A stretch of 64,000 bases of DNA from Anadara kagoshimensis (GCA_021292105.1 CM037867.1:15080928-15144927), one strand, 5' to 3'; positions 1 through 12,390 are shown, counted from the first letter of the stretch. Program-made: numbers and translations. Notes: generated by a model not told the origin, from the sequence alone.

Positions 1-1365
1 GAACAAAAAAATAAGTTTTCAGCCAAAAGGATTAAATGTTCATAAAATATTAATGTAAAATAACTTCAGTATTTCAACAAATTGTCACAGAATTGTCCGA
101 GAACTAGAAAAATTTAATCAACAACTGCAACTGATATATTAATTAAGTTTGCTAAATAAGATTAACACTTTTCTCTCGACAGCACACCGTACATGCACTG
201 CGCTGCAATATACAATATATTTCTCCGTTCCTTCAGGCATATTAAATATTCCTATTAAGTTTTGGACGGATTATTCGTTTACTTAATTGGAAGATTTTTT
301 TCAAGAATCCTCATTTTCGGGGAAAAAACATCTTTTTATTTTCTCTCTCTTTGGATTTGGCACACTTAAATTGGCAAGCTGGATGTAAACACATTCTGTA
401 TCAATTACTTGTATATATCTTGCAGCGGTGGTCTTCGAGACGCTTTTATAAGAGAAAGGATCGGAATTATGAAGATTGACAATTTCTTTTGGAGTCTCTC
501 TCTTCCATAAAAATATTGCCATTATTACATTCCTTCATTATCGTCACTATAAAGGCATTCGAAATCATATTAGACCCTACAATAACAGTCTCGATAAAAC
601 AGCTCCGAGCTAGTCCAGATAAGACTTATTATTTATATCGCTACAGGAGACCCATCTAGTGGATTTTTTCTTTCGACTAATCAATGCAATTAATTTTTTT
701 ATTTCATCCAATCAATGCCACTCATTTATTTTATTCTCTCCTATAATTTGTACACATCCTGCGAGCATCTTATCTGAACAAACTCGACGTTTTGAAAAAT
801 TGTACACAAACTTGTAAATCCTTTATATTTCCATTATAAGGAAAAGAGAGGAAAAAATGCACAAACTATGTTCTTTATTTTTTTCCTGTTTTCAAAGAAA
901 GCAAAAATCTTTATTATTTTTTTTTTCAAAAAAGCACAAATTTAAGGTCTTGTAAGACATTTTTTCTATTTAAAGATGATCTTTTAAGGCAACTTATAAA
1001 ATGTTTTGCAAATTGTAACCGACAGTGTGATCCCTGTCAGTACGTATTCCTGTTTTTCAAAAAAAGAAAGAAAAGAAAAAATTCTTATAAGGACATATTT
1101 TCGTATTTAAAACCTGCTACATTAAGTAACAGATGATAACATTCTCATAATTTTTCCCTGACTTTTTGGACACTTTAACATTTTAGATATTAAAGTTAGT
1201 GCCTGCTTGCGGTCTTGGTAGCAGTTTTTATAAAAAACTTTTTAATTGTGTGAGAAAAAACAAACATGTTGTAGTGTGAATGACTTTTATTCTTGGTTTA
1301 TAATAGACCACAAAATTACTTTTTAGGTTATCAAAGACCACTGTCTTTTTTCCAGTTTTTAAAGT

Positions 1366-1436
1366 ACAGTAAAACCTTATTTTAATGCCGCTCTGCAGCG
1401 AAATCATCAAGTGACATTAAAATGTGGTTTTACTGA
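1366..1436. mobile_element. Short inverted-repeat (MITE-like) hairpin
   Basis: A 21-bp arm at 1367-1387 beginning CAGTAAAACC is repeated in inverse orientation at 1415-1435 with two mismatches, separated by 27 bp. The CAGTAAAACC ends resemble the termini of small Tc1/mariner-type elements in invertebrates, which is inference. No target-site duplication could be defined. Confidence 0.45.
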
Positions 1437-1568
1437 TCTCTGGAATAAGGACTTCCACTTGTACCCACCACAAAAATTGTAAGTTTGACTGAAAAAATGA
1501 ACAAATAAAGCCATTTTAAACTTTTTTGAAGGAATAATTTTTCAAAAGTAATTTTTTCTAGAATTTTA

Positions 1569-1609
1569 TGTGTGTGTGTGTGTGTGTGTGTGTGGGAGGG
1601 GGGGGGGGG
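1569..1609. repeat. (TG)n microsatellite followed by poly-G
   Basis: About 13 TG dinucleotides run directly into GGGAGGG and a 12-nt G run. The compound tract creates short spurious open frames on both strands. Confidence 0.97.
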
Positions 1610-2147
1610 TTTGTTGTTACAAAAGGAAGTCATCCCTGTTTTGTATTGTAATACAATGGGGAAATTGGATGTTTAAATGTCATTTCGACACAGAACCAAT
1701 AAATAGATTTTTATTTAGTGACCGAATTCACAATTCTAATGTTCCTATACTGTCTTCGTCAGACACGATTGGATGCTTTTCTGCGTGATTTTTCACAACT
1801 AGGTCATTTCAAAGGTTTCCGCTTGTCAATTAGTGATTTCTTTTTTATCCTAGAAAAGTCACGAATAATTCATCAAAAGCAATATTGACTACTGTTTTTA
1901 TATCAAGACTTCAAATTTTACCATTTTAGTAAGTATAAAGATCAACCATAAACATTATTTCTAGAACACGCATTTTGTTATTATGAATTTGAAACGTTTC
2001 TATCACATGCACTGTTCTTGAGTATACACTTCCTTTTAGAAGACTTTATAAAGATTCCAAATTGGTTAAAATTATGACCGATGTAATTAAATATAAAGAC
2101 CTACAGTGCCTACAAACATATCTGCATGATGATCAACCATTAGGCGA

Positions 2148-2548
2148 TTATGGAATTCTGGGACTGAAATTACTTAATCAGGAATTCTGGGACTGAAATT
2201 ACCCAATCAAGGAATTCTGGGACTGAAATTACCCAATCAGAAATTCTGGTACTAAAATTACCCAATCAGAAATTCTGGTACTGAAATCACCCAATCAAGA
2301 AATTCTGGGTCTGAAATTACTTAATCAGGAATTCTGGGACTGAAATTATCCAATCAAGAAATTCTTGGACTGAAATTGCCCAATCAAGAAATCCTTGGAC
2401 TGAAATTACTTAATCAAAGAAGTCTGAGACTGAAATTACCCAATCAAGGAATACTGGGACATCATAGAATTCTGAGACTGAAATATACCCAATCATGGCA
2501 TTTTAGAACTAATTTTACCTAATCATGGCATTCTGGGATTGAAATAAG
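2148..2548. repeat. Tandem array, about 30-bp unit x 14
   Basis: Unit core GGAATTCTGGGACTGAAATT followed by ACCCAATCA. About 14 units of 29-31 bp are visible; the central ones are nearly identical and those at the right edge (from about 2450) are diverged or truncated, a typical edge-decay pattern of unequal exchange. Confidence 0.95.
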
Positions 2549-2995
2549 GAACTATAATTAAAGGTTGCCAACGACAATGTGTATATAAAACAGTGTTCGA
2601 TGTAAATAATTCAATGAAGTGATTACAGGAATTTTGTTTCTTGATTGAGATAAAGGTTCTCCAATCTTTAAATAATGAATCGTATTTCACATAAACATCG
2701 TGTCAATCAGTAAATGTTTTAGACAGCATCTCAGGATGTTTTGTAAATAATTGATCTAAAAATTAACCTGATTGGTTAATCAATTAATATTTAACTATTT
2801 ATAAAAGGTGTTTTAATTGATGTAATCATTAAATAAAGAGTTTGAACTTTGTCACAAAGAGAATTATTCATAAAACATTTAATGTTTACATTCATATTTC
2901 AGTTTGTTGAACGAGAATTAAAACAGTTTTTTGTTGTAACACAAAAAACTAGGTTTTCAAAATTTTTAATCATTAGTAAAAGGACTTTTTGTTCT

Positions 2996-3125
2996 GGAAT
3001 TTTTAGCCTTGTGCTAGAATGCTAGCTTTCCTCTAGTTCTATCTTCAGCTGGGAAACTGGTGAGGAAATATATTTTTCCAGGTGTTTCCTCCCTCCTGTT
3101 GCACAGCTATAAGTGTGATGTCAAG
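2996..3125 (+). mobile_element. SINE family C fragment (tRNA-like head)
   Basis: TTTTAGCCTTGTGCTAGAATGC at the start resembles a tRNA A box (3004-3014), and GGTGTTTCCTCCCTCCTGTT follows about 80 bp on. The same order of blocks appears at 33965-34140 with better-preserved boxes, so the two are copies of one family. Confidence 0.6.
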
Positions 3126-4087
3126 TGTTTTTTTTTAATTTCTGGACCATTTGAAGTCAATTTTTTATTTCTCTCTCTTTTTTTAACGTTTGTCAATCTT
3201 TTTCTTTCTTTTAAATATTGTTATAGAATTGCTATGCAATTTTATTCAATTGAAGTACACATAATACACCAAAACAAGAAACAAGACTACCAGTACATAC
3301 AATGTACAGGGGACGATTTACTTGTGTATATATGAGCATGGTTACAGCATAAACATTTTTCAGATTATAGCTTTTAAAGGTTTTACAATATGGCAGAGAC
3401 CATAATTAAAGAGGAGTTTTTTTCCTTCTGTTTTTTTCTCTTTTCGCTATTTTTATGATATCATTGATGCTGTGGATAAGTTTTATGACATGTCTGCTTC
3501 AGTTTTTCAAGACTGACAGATCTTTCAGGTTGTGAAGAAGTTTTATGACAGCATCATTACTATAAGTTTTAGACCGAGTAATCTCGGCATTATTGGATTT
3601 TCTTACAAACTGCATTTAAATAAAGCCACAAGGGATATAAGCAGCTGTTAGGTGACATTCTCATTCAAATCCAATGCTACAGTATATACAATGCCGTCAC
3701 CGTGGACTGGCTACAGTAAAGCAGAGTTAATCCCCTTGTTTCTCTATTCGTCATGTATAAATCTTAACAAGAAAGTTTTACCATTAGACAAAGAGAGAGA
3801 CAGAAGTCTAGCATCTAAATCCCATGTGCCAAAAAATGCCATAAGCTGATAAATCTTATAAAATTTTATTTTAAAAAAGTAATTTTTTTTTAATGTTATG
3901 TTAATTTAGCCTAGCAAAAATAATGTATAAAATTTGAAAATCATGCATTTTTTTAATATGGGCATGGTTTTTTTTTTGTCATTTTTGAGTGCTAGTGACA
4001 ATTACTGGGTAGGTGGATATCATTAAAATCAACTGAGTTTTATTTATAAATTATGAAGGAGAACTGGGAAAATTTAGGTAAAAACTT

Positions 4088-4335
4088 GTGAAACAAAACT
4101 ATTTGTCACAGAACCCTTACATGATTTTAGGAGTTGATATTTTTCAGATAAATCTAGCTACCGGTATACCGGCATTGGTAATGCCAATTCTTTCCTATTT
4201 CATTGAAGCCAAAATAGCTAATTTGTGAAACAATTATTTGTCATAAATCCTGGTACATCATTTTTGAAGTTGATATTTTCCCAGGTAAATCTAGTATGAT
4301 AATTCCAATACTTTCCTATTTCATTAATGGCTATT
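4088..4335. repeat. Tandem duplication, about 137-bp unit
   Basis: GTGAAACAA...TTTGTCA...GTTGATATTTT...TCTTTCCTATTTCATT... occurs at 4088 and again at 4225. The first copy holds an extra palindrome-rich insertion around TACCGGTATACCGGCATTGG that the second lacks. Confidence 0.85.
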
Positions 4336-4477
4336 ACAAATAAACATTGATTTTTTTTCCTTTGCAGATCTTTGATCATCAGGAAACGGAGTTGATTCTG
4401 TTAATCTAAGATCATCTCTGCAGATCATTTGAATGTCATATGTGATATATTAAGAAACCCGATGAATGTTGATCATC

Positions 4478-5120
4478 AGGTAGACAATATCGGAAATTTT
4501 TTCCGTGACGACCATTTATACATAGATATTTTTTATTAAAAAATCTTATTTTTAATTTACTTGAGGTAGACAATATTAGAATTTTTTCGTATCGACCATA
4601 TATGCTGTACCAAACATAGATATTTTTATAAAAAATATCTTTTTAAATCTACTTGAGATCGACAATATTACAATTTTTTCCATGACGGCATATATGTCAA
4701 ACCATACATAGATATTTTTATAAAAAAATCTCTTTTTAATTTACTTACGGTAGACGATATCAGAATTTTTTTTGTATTGACCATATATGTCGTACCATAC
4801 ATAGATAGTTTTATAAAAAAAAATCTTATTTTCTTTAATTTACTTGAGATACACAATATGGAAATTTTTTCTGTGATGACATATTTGTTATTCCATATGT
4901 AGGCATCTATGTAGGTAGATTATATAGACAATGTAAGACATTTTTCTGTGATGACAATATGTTGTACCATAACTGGATATTTCTATGAAAAAATCTTTTA
5001 TTTCAATTTTTTGAGGTGCAGAATAACAATTCTGTGAAGATATGCCATGCTATACCTAGACATTTCTATAAAAAAGTCTTCTTTTTTAATTTTAATTTAC
5101 GTGAGGTACACGATATCGGA
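4478..5120. repeat. Tandem array, about 93-bp unit x 7
   Basis: Each unit has TTACTTGAGGTAGACAATAT, a T-rich run, GTGACGACCATATATG..., and ACATAGATATTTTTATAAAA. The ACATAGATATT block recurs at 4522, 4616, 4708 and 4801 (periods 92-94), and three more diverged units follow. The internal ATATTTTTATAAAA segment is weakly self-complementary. Confidence 0.93.
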
Positions 5121-5694
5121 ATCAAAGCTTTATTGATTTTTCTCTGAAGAACTATTACTAAAATTGTTTTCTTTAGAATAAATGCCGCTGGACAAAATGG
5201 CCTATAACATTTTCATTGCTACTTAATATTAAAATTCTACCTGCTATTAAAACAGTTCTGGTGCTGTTTTGTTCCGATTTATCTCAGAGATTTGAAATTG
5301 TGCCCACGACTTCAAAGGCAAACCTCCATTTAATCACATGAGCGATAACGCAATCAAATTTACTTCTTGTGTTTTGGTCGCTTATTGGAATATTTTAATG
5401 GAGTTTCAGGTGTAACGACAGGAAGTTACTTTCAATAAACTATATTCAAATCACTACCAATGATCAGGGGAATTTTATAGGGTTAAGCTCGGTCGTTAAT
5501 CTTGCATTTTCGGTCCTTTGTTCTTAAATCAATTTTAATGAAGGATATGATTTATATACCAAGTCATTTATAAAGGTCAATACAATCCTACTACCATTAC
5601 ACACTGAGTAAATAACAAACATGCAATAATGGATATATTTTTATTATTCTGAAGATGTGGAGTGAATTTGAGTAGATTGGATAGTGGAGTGGAG

Positions 5695-5850
5695 TAGTGG
5701 TGATTTACATCCCAGTCAATATTTGTTCACTTATATCAGGTGCTCAGTTTTTGGATGGTGGTGGAAATGGGAGTACCCAAAAAAACTGCCGACCTTTAGT
5801 AAGAGAACTGACAAATTTTCTCACAGTAGAATCTGCTAGAATGAAACTTG
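5695..5850 (-). mobile_element. SINE family A fragment, minus orientation
   Basis: Carries the tail block (ACATCCCAGTCAATATTTGTTCACTTATATCAGG, split here at the edges) followed by GGATGGTGGTGGAAATGGGAGTACCC and the GAACTGACAAATTTTCTCACA body. The tRNA-like head is missing or too diverged to see. Matches many other copies in the window. Confidence 0.8.
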
Positions 5851-6772
5851 AACCTAAGTGGCGAGAGGGAGACGCTTAGATTCGCTTTTCTGAGATGGAA
5901 AGGGGTCCGGTTTTTTTTTTATCTTTCATATCTGTATATAACAAATAACGAGAGATGGAACAATGGACTGATATATTTTTCCAGGACGATAGGAACTTAA
6001 GAATTCATTTCTCTGAAAATGGGGAGGGGACAATTTTAGTGGATAGAGCAATGTCTCCATAACCAACCACTTTTACAGCAAAGGAACTCTGTCAAAGCTA
6101 ACAGACCTTACTTCAGACTGTTTTAGAGAGATGAAAGTCCAAATTCTGGGTGTGATTTTTACATCTGTCTATAAACTTGTTTCAAGATATCCCTCCTCTT
6201 TATTATACACCAATTATAAATTAATTAGCCTTGTAATTACAGACAAAATTCAGACATATTATATCTTCTTATATCAGAGGTGTAATTGATACTACCAGGC
6301 ACATGCTTATACATGGTAACCCGAGAATGTGCAGAAACTACATGGTACAAGATAACATCAAAATCACTGCAGGGGTCACAAAGGTCATCATCACAGTGGA
6401 GTTAAAGGTCACTATCACAGCTGGGTCAAAGGTCACCACATGGTTCCAATGATAGTCATTTAGTGGGGATGGGATAGACTGGGATCCAGAAGGGTTTATT
6501 GTAAATGACTAACCAGGGGACCTCTTCTAGTCCTATTCTCTATACCAATTTCATGATTGTATGTGAATTCAAACTGACACAGTCAGATTGACACCTATCA
6601 AAACCTAGATGCTGAGGATTAAAATGTGTGAAACTTAACGTAAATCCACTACTTCCCTTCGGAAGGGCAGATAATTCTATCATAGGATGTGGAATTCTAA
6701 CACATTAGTTTATAAGTGTGAATATAATCTCTGAAAAGGGAATTATATTTGTCACATCTACAAAACTTGTCA

Positions 6773-6908
6773 ATCAAAAACAAACATACCAATTCATGTT
6801 CAAATCATAATCCAAATACCAATATAAAAACTTTGAAAACTGATAGATTTAGTTAAACATATGAAATTTCATCAGAGAAGCGAGGCCATGTATTTCAGAA
6901 GGACAAAT
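6773..6908. mobile_element. Solo arm of an inverted-repeat element
   Basis: Sequence with CAAAAACAAACATACCAATTCATG and ACATATGAAATTTCATCAG matches the left arm of the inverted-repeat element at 56821-57205. A 40-nt poly-A follows about 90 bp downstream. Only one arm is present here. Confidence 0.5.
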
Positions 6909-6994
6909 ACCAGAATGATTTTATCTTAAATTTCAAGATACATTTAAATATTGGTCACTGTGGCAACAAAATTCACTAAATCTTATTTTTCTTA

Positions 6995-6995
<1 letters not shown>

Positions 6996-7035
<40 letters not shown>
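6996..7035. repeat. Poly-A tract, 40 nt
   Basis: Uninterrupted run of 40 A. It could mark the 3' end of a retroposed copy, but no recognisable body or duplication flanks it. Confidence 0.98.
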
Positions 7036-7036
<1 letters not shown>

Positions 7037-8329
7037 GATGCATGAATGAAAAACATATGAATATATACAAAAATAAATTCTGTGTATGATTGTGTACGAT
7101 TATGTATTCTTTTCTTTTCAAGACTTATTATTATAAATAAACTTTGCTCAAAAACCTAAAGTTCAAGACATTACCTAACCAGCATACAAAATACATAACA
7201 ATTACTGGGGAAAAAATAAATCGGGTTGATTCAGATAACTGATTCAGATAACAAGTTAAGAAGAAATGAAAAAAAAAGAAATAAAGAAGAAAAAACAAAG
7301 AAAATTAAGAATAAACAAAGAACTTGCTTTTAACAATAAAATTGTCATAACACCAAATAAAACACACATAGACATGTGTGTGATTCTTTATATCAACACA
7401 AGATTGTAAACAGGGACTTAGTTTCAAAATATTTTCCTTGATTTAATCCGAGAAAATCTGATTTACTCTCGTTACATAACTAAATCAGTTTATCGGTAGA
7501 CCATAATTTAGGATTTAAAAAACAAGTTATTAAGTCACCATTGTAATAATTGTAAATATTTAACATGACACAGTAATGAAAGGGGATATATGACTTATTT
7601 TTCTAAATTAAGGTATTTTCCTACTTTGCCTTGTTAAGAAGGGGGGAGGTAGGGGGTGGTAGGCTGGTTGTTTGTTGTGTTGAGAGTCAAAGGAAAGATT
7701 ATAGTAAATTCAGGCAACTTTACATTAATTTTCTCTTTTTTTTCTTTATTATTTTTGTTATAAAATGCTTACCTGGAATGTGAACTGAGTGGGTAACAAT
7801 AAATGGAAGTGTTGGTGTGTACATGTGATGGTATTGGGTGAAATATGTCTATGTGTAATGCATGAACTTTTTGTAATACGACTATCTTCAAAACTATAGT
7901 GATTAAGAATTAAAAAAGAAACAATATTCTCCATTAAATTTCCAATTTTATGTCTTATAACCCAAAGTGATTATTTTTTATTGACTATTTGCCTAGATTC
8001 ACCTTTTTAATTGAATGTAAAGATTTTCAATACCTTCAACCTGTTAATCGATATACATATTATATTGTCAAACCTACAATTTATTTTTCTCAACTGTATC
8101 CAAACATAATTTACTATTGTAAGATTCCAGACCTTGTTATTATAAAAAGCTATTTGGTTACAGGTATGCCCACTTGGGCTTTAAATGATTTTTTACCATT
8201 TAATTGGGTTTTAAATGATTTTTTTTAAAAAAAATAACTTTCATATTTTTTTTTATTTACAGGTATTTTAGCTGTCACAAATTTTCCATCCAAAATCATG
8301 TTGCTTGGTCATAATATATCGTCTTTACG

Positions 8330-8640
8330 GTTCTCTGTGCATCCTCACTTTGGATGCTTGCAAATAAAGTGACTCTGACAGGTCATGACAAATTGAGCCT
8401 AAAGGTAGCTTGTACTCGTAGCTTAGTGTAACGGTAATACCAAAATTCTCATTTCATTCATCCATCCCCAGATCTAACATACTCTTCTGTGCATGCTCCC
8501 CTTGGATGCTTGCGAAAAAAAAGGCTACTCTGACAGGTCATGAAAAATTGAGATAGCTTGTGGTTTGGCTTAGTGGTTATACCACCATTCTCATTCTCTT
8601 TCCATTCAGCTCTACGTGCTTAATATCAGAGAACTATTCT
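8330..8640 (+). repeat. Tandem duplication (about 155 bp) carrying a tRNA-like A box
   Basis: Two units share TTCTCTGTGCAT..., TTGGATGCTTGC, GACTCTGACAGGTCATGA and AAATTGAG, then a segment resembling a tRNA 5' half. In the second unit this reads TTTGGCTTAGTGGTTATACC, an exact match to the A-box consensus TRGCNNAGTGG. No B box follows, so it is a SINE-head relic and not a tRNA gene. Confidence 0.7.
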
Positions 8641-9004
8641 CATCTATCACACGATGCCTAAATGAGGTGGGAGATTTTCATTCATCCATCTCAGATCCAA
8701 CATTCAAAATCTCTCGTATAATGTTTTTAAATCAACACAGGTATATCTATTGATTATTATATTACCATCAACTAACCATAATAGTTCTGGCTCCGTTTAG
8801 GTAGAAAATGCATTGAAAAATATTCTACATGAGATTGTCATTAAGTAAAGTGTCGGCCATTGATGAAGCTGTCAGGTTAATATCAATTAAATCAAGAGGA
8901 CAGGTGCTTGAAAACTGAGTTCTTTTCATCCAATCACAGATATAAATCAAATATCAGATTTATGTATCATTATGAAGACAATGTGTTATAAACCATTAGT
9001 ATGA

Positions 9005-9415
9005 AGGCTTCCAGCTGCTCAAATGTTGCATCACAACACACACCTGCATACTTTCAAGAATACCTGTTATTTTACTTTAAAAAAAATCATCATTGTCACA
9101 TCTTTTCAATATGACTTCCAGAACATAGATGCTCTAGTCAAAAAGTGAATTTATAGGCAGTTGCTCAAAAGATCTGCATCCTTTCAAGATTTGATACCTT
9201 TTTTTTAAAATCAGCATTGTCACATGTTTTGAATACTGTCTTGAAGAAATTGGATTATCTAGTTGAAAAGTGAATTTCCTTGAAGCTGCTCAAAACCTAT
9301 ATCACAGCATATCTGCATACGTTTTTGTTTTGTTTTTTTAATCAGCATTTTCGCATATTTTAAATATCATTTCACAGAAACTTGATGCTCTAGTCAAAAG
9401 TGAATTTTCTTGTTC
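9005..9415. repeat. Tandem array, three units of 125-146 bp
   Basis: AGCTGCTCAAA begins units at 9013, 9159 and 9284. Each continues with ATCTGCATAC, a T run, ATCAGCATTGTCACAT, and ends with GATGCTCTAGTCAAAAGTGAATTT. Lies about 450 bp downstream (in transcript sense) of the PCBP donor. Confidence 0.9.
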
Positions 9416-9775
9416 CTCTATGCACTACAGAAAATTACGATTGTTCTGACCTGGGTAGATTGACCTTATACTGATAATGGGTCTGTCCTTTATGCCCTGG
9501 TACATCACTTCTTTTGAAAAGTTCAATGATACACTGGATTTCCTCAATATTTACAAAGTTTTCTATCTCTAAGGAGCTTGTATCTTGAATTTTTTAATTG
9601 GCTCATTATGAATTCCAAAATCCCAAATACACATTTTTGGAAATTTCTTAACTCAAGAGCAATGTATAATATTGAAATGACGAACTTTTAAGAACTCTAA
9701 AAGTATTACCTAGGTAACTCAACTTTTGTTTACATTTTCTTTAAAATCAAATTTGTAAAATTTTGCAAAGATATA

Positions 9776-9850
9776 AAATAAATAATTAAATAAATAATAC
9801 ATTTTCTTTAAATCCAATATGATAAAATAAATAAATAAATAAATAATAAA
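9776..9850. repeat. (AAAT)n-rich tract beside the PCBP donor
   Basis: Repeated AAAT/AAATAAAT with the cleanest part at 9824-9848. It ends four bases before the PCBP exon-1 donor motif, so length changes here would alter the immediate intronic context. Confidence 0.9.
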
Positions 9851-9860
9851 AGTGACTTAC

Positions 9861-9941
9861 CTTCCCCTGCATAATCATACGAACGGTTAGCATGGTGATT
9901 GGCGTACTGTCTGTCTGAACCATATTTTTCTCTGTTGCCAT
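9861..9941 (-). CDS. PCBP: First coding exon of a poly(rC)-binding protein (KH-domain RNA-binding protein), partial
   Basis: Reading the minus strand, an ATG at 9941-9939 opens 27 codons that end in LTVRMIMQGK at 9861, immediately followed by the donor GTAAGTC (9860-9854), phase 0. PCBP/alphaCP proteins (PCBP1-4, Drosophila mub) begin with a short variable N-terminus and then KH1 starting with a close match to LTIRLLMHGK, continuing EVGSIIGKKG; here the exon stops exactly after GK. The ATG has G at -3 and G at +4, and an in-frame TAA lies eight codons upstream, so it is the likely start. The first 16 residues are polar, with no signal peptide. Family role: binds C-rich single-stranded RNA in nucleus and cytoplasm, acting in mRNA stability, splicing and translation. 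The three KH domains themselves are not in the window. Other KH families (NOVA, hnRNP K) match this N-terminus less well. Confidence 0.77.
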
Positions 9942-10052
9942 GACACGGTAACGACAACACTTTTAAGGAGGTACGGCGTTTTCCCCGTCCTTCTAAGTTA
10001 AAAATTCTGTTTTACTTTTTCCGTCACAATGATTCAATGTCTGGTTTCTTTT
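9942..10052 (-). other. 5'-UTR part of the PCBP first coding exon, with upstream splice acceptor
   Basis: Upstream of the ATG the minus strand carries a short CpG-containing leader with an in-frame stop. At 10054-10053 there is an AG preceded by a pyrimidine-rich run (TTTCATTTACTTTTAG), so the exon probably starts at 10052 and is spliced to one or more noncoding exons at higher coordinates. The alternative is that transcription starts close by, since the local CpG content is raised around 9950-9990. Acceptor call is inference from consensus only. Confidence 0.45.
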
Positions 10053-12390
10053 CTAAAAGTAAATGAAATATTCACAAATCTTTACTAAGATCGATCTCTT
10101 ACAATTCTTTGTATAACTATTGTGTCCAATAATACATAAATAAATATATAAAAAAACCCAATTTCTACACGTAAAAAGTGAAAAATGCAACATCTGTAGA
10201 CATTACTAAAGACAGCCACCATGTGCCATCGTCAACATCTTTTTGTCAATTTCAGTATCATTCATGTCGATTAGATTTCTATTTAAAAACTCAATTCAGG
10301 TAAACAAATCTAGTTAATATTCTGAAACATAAAACGATTCAGAGCTAAAATAATCTGACCACGACGCAATATGACAAAAACACAAATCTATACAGTTGTG
10401 CACAAAAATCTGTTTCTCCTAGTCACCGTAGCGATATTTCTATATTTATGAACACCAGTCACATCAGATTGCTTAAGACCTAGTCGTAAGATAATCAATT
10501 TCTTTCAATAACTCAATATTATATGTTACCTTCTCTACTACACTGTATTCTAACGGTGACAAATTTCTCCCATGATAATAACACAAACAGATTTTCCTAA
10601 ATCTGGGCTCAAAGCACCAAGATTACATTGATGGGGCTCATTAAATCTTTTATCAAATCAACTAATTTTCCAGTAGTACAATTTCCACAAAATAAAAATA
10701 AAAAAAAGAACAAATTTTTTTTCTTCTTTTTTTTAAATTTCACAAAAAATAGATTTTTACCTAATTTACAAATTAATTTCCACAAAATAAATAAATAAAT
10801 AATTCCCTGTAGTATAATAACTAGAAATTCATTTCCTATTTTATAAGTATGGATAGTGCACACACAGTACTTTATAGTTTATATATGTGTTGTCATATCC
10901 ACTACTAAACTACATATGACTATACATATCTCCAGGTTAGTTAATATAAAAGTCAAGTCTGCAAATCACACTGGCAGAGTATAATTTCGTTCTAATTACT
11001 GTGAACTGGCAGGGTGGATTGGACATATACACATGCCTCAGCATGACACGGCCTTAATTAATTACCAGCTGATTAAAAATCCCCTATTGATTACCTTACT
11101 CTTAAACCATCCGGTAAAAATTCCTAATTCTGTTTCTCTTTACATGTTGTATAGAATTCTCTCCTAGTAAAAGGGGAATTATTGACCCTCAGTAATTATA
11201 TCATTATAGACTCCCAGTTCATATAATAACACACAGCCTCATCTTACATCTAATATATACATATAAATTATCACCTTTCCATAACATCAATATCTATTTC
11301 CCCCAGCTTATAAATATATGCAAATTAAATCATATATATTCTTTTTATAAGATGCTTGTATTATTTCTTAAAAGGAATGGAGGGATTATGTTAATCCGGA
11401 GATAATCCTATTGAACAGAACAGCTATTTACTGTACAGATTAACATGATGTAACAGATATGCTTTTGATTTTTATTCCGATATTTTGTTTTTCCGACACA
11501 ATTCATAAATAGACCAGTAATGAATGACAAGTGGCAATAATCACGTAAATACTTTAATATTTTTCTATAGGATTTTTACCCCCAGATTTTACGTGTAAAG
11601 ACGGAGATAATCTGTGTTTATTTTCAATCAAAATTTTTAAAAAAATCACAAAAAATCAATAAAAGGCTAAAATAAAATAAATATTATTTTATTTAGGAAA
11701 AGAGCAGTTAAAATTCAAATTATATAAATTCATATTGAATATATTTTAAATTAAATTTCCATTTTAGAAAAATTTAAAATTTAATTTTTCAGAGAAATAT
11801 CCAAATTTTTTTTAGAGAACTCTGTCAATTTTAATTTTTTTCAGTCAACATTAAGATTTTAGTGGTGGGTAAAAATGAGACGTTATTTAAAGAGAAAAAG
11901 AGGGCTTCCGAGAAAGAGAGAGAGAGAGAAACCAATAACCTTTATGCATTTTTAAAAATTTTAAAAACAATCTATAGAACTCTAAGCACTGGAATTGTAT
12001 CAAATTTTTTAATTTTTAAAAAAAAAACAAAAAAACTGCAATTTATTTTTCATGTTACTATTTCCTGGTTCTTTGCACTTTAAGAATTACAATAAAACCT
12101 CAAAATCATCTTTTTTTAAAGAAAAATAAATCTTATAAAATTATTTTCACTTAAAAGGTAATAGTTTTTAGATTATATATATCTTTAGGTGTTTCAGTCG
12201 TTTTTTGACATGGCCGTGGTAAAATGTTACAGATGTCATGACAAGTATCTTATAGCTGGTTATCGATAATTTAAAGCAAATTGTCAAAAAATCTCTTTTT
12301 TTTCCTTATCACCTCTTGATAGTTCATTATTTCTCTTGATTTAATTAGAGTATAAATTTAGAGTATAAATAACTATTTTTTTTCTATTAA
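10053..12390. other. Gene-free AT-rich stretch
   Basis: No exon or clear interspersed element was recognised. It holds a short AAAT repeat (10788-10802), GA-rich sequence (11908-11932) and many A or T runs. Small open frames here are low-complexity and have no recognisable product. Confidence 0.7.

Larger units (their letters stand above)
1..9860 (-). other. Inferred intron 1 of the PCBP gene (continues beyond left edge)
   Basis: PCBP needs an exon beginning EVGSIIGKKG immediately after this donor. I looked on the minus strand between 1 and 9860 for an AG-preceded block that could encode it and saw none, so the next exon is probably outside the window and the intron exceeds 9.8 kb. The stretch holds the repeats listed separately; 540-1360, 5120-5690, 5880-6370, 7040-7740 and 7780-8320 otherwise show only AT-rich sequence with short homopolymers and one G-rich run (7641-7667). 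Confidence 0.5.

Noticed and set aside
4368-4409. Plus-strand terminal exon after TTTTTTTTCCTTTGCAG
   Set aside because: Good acceptor motif but just 13 codons to a stop, no polyadenylation signal nearby and no partner exon.
7772-7900. Second PCBP exon at the minus-strand CAG|GTAAGC donor near 7772
   Set aside because: The preceding sequence does not encode EVGSIIGKKG or any KH-domain segment in any frame.
8560-8590. tRNA gene from TTTGGCTTAGTGGTTATACC
   Set aside because: Only an A box; no B box or stems follow, and it is within a 155-bp duplication.
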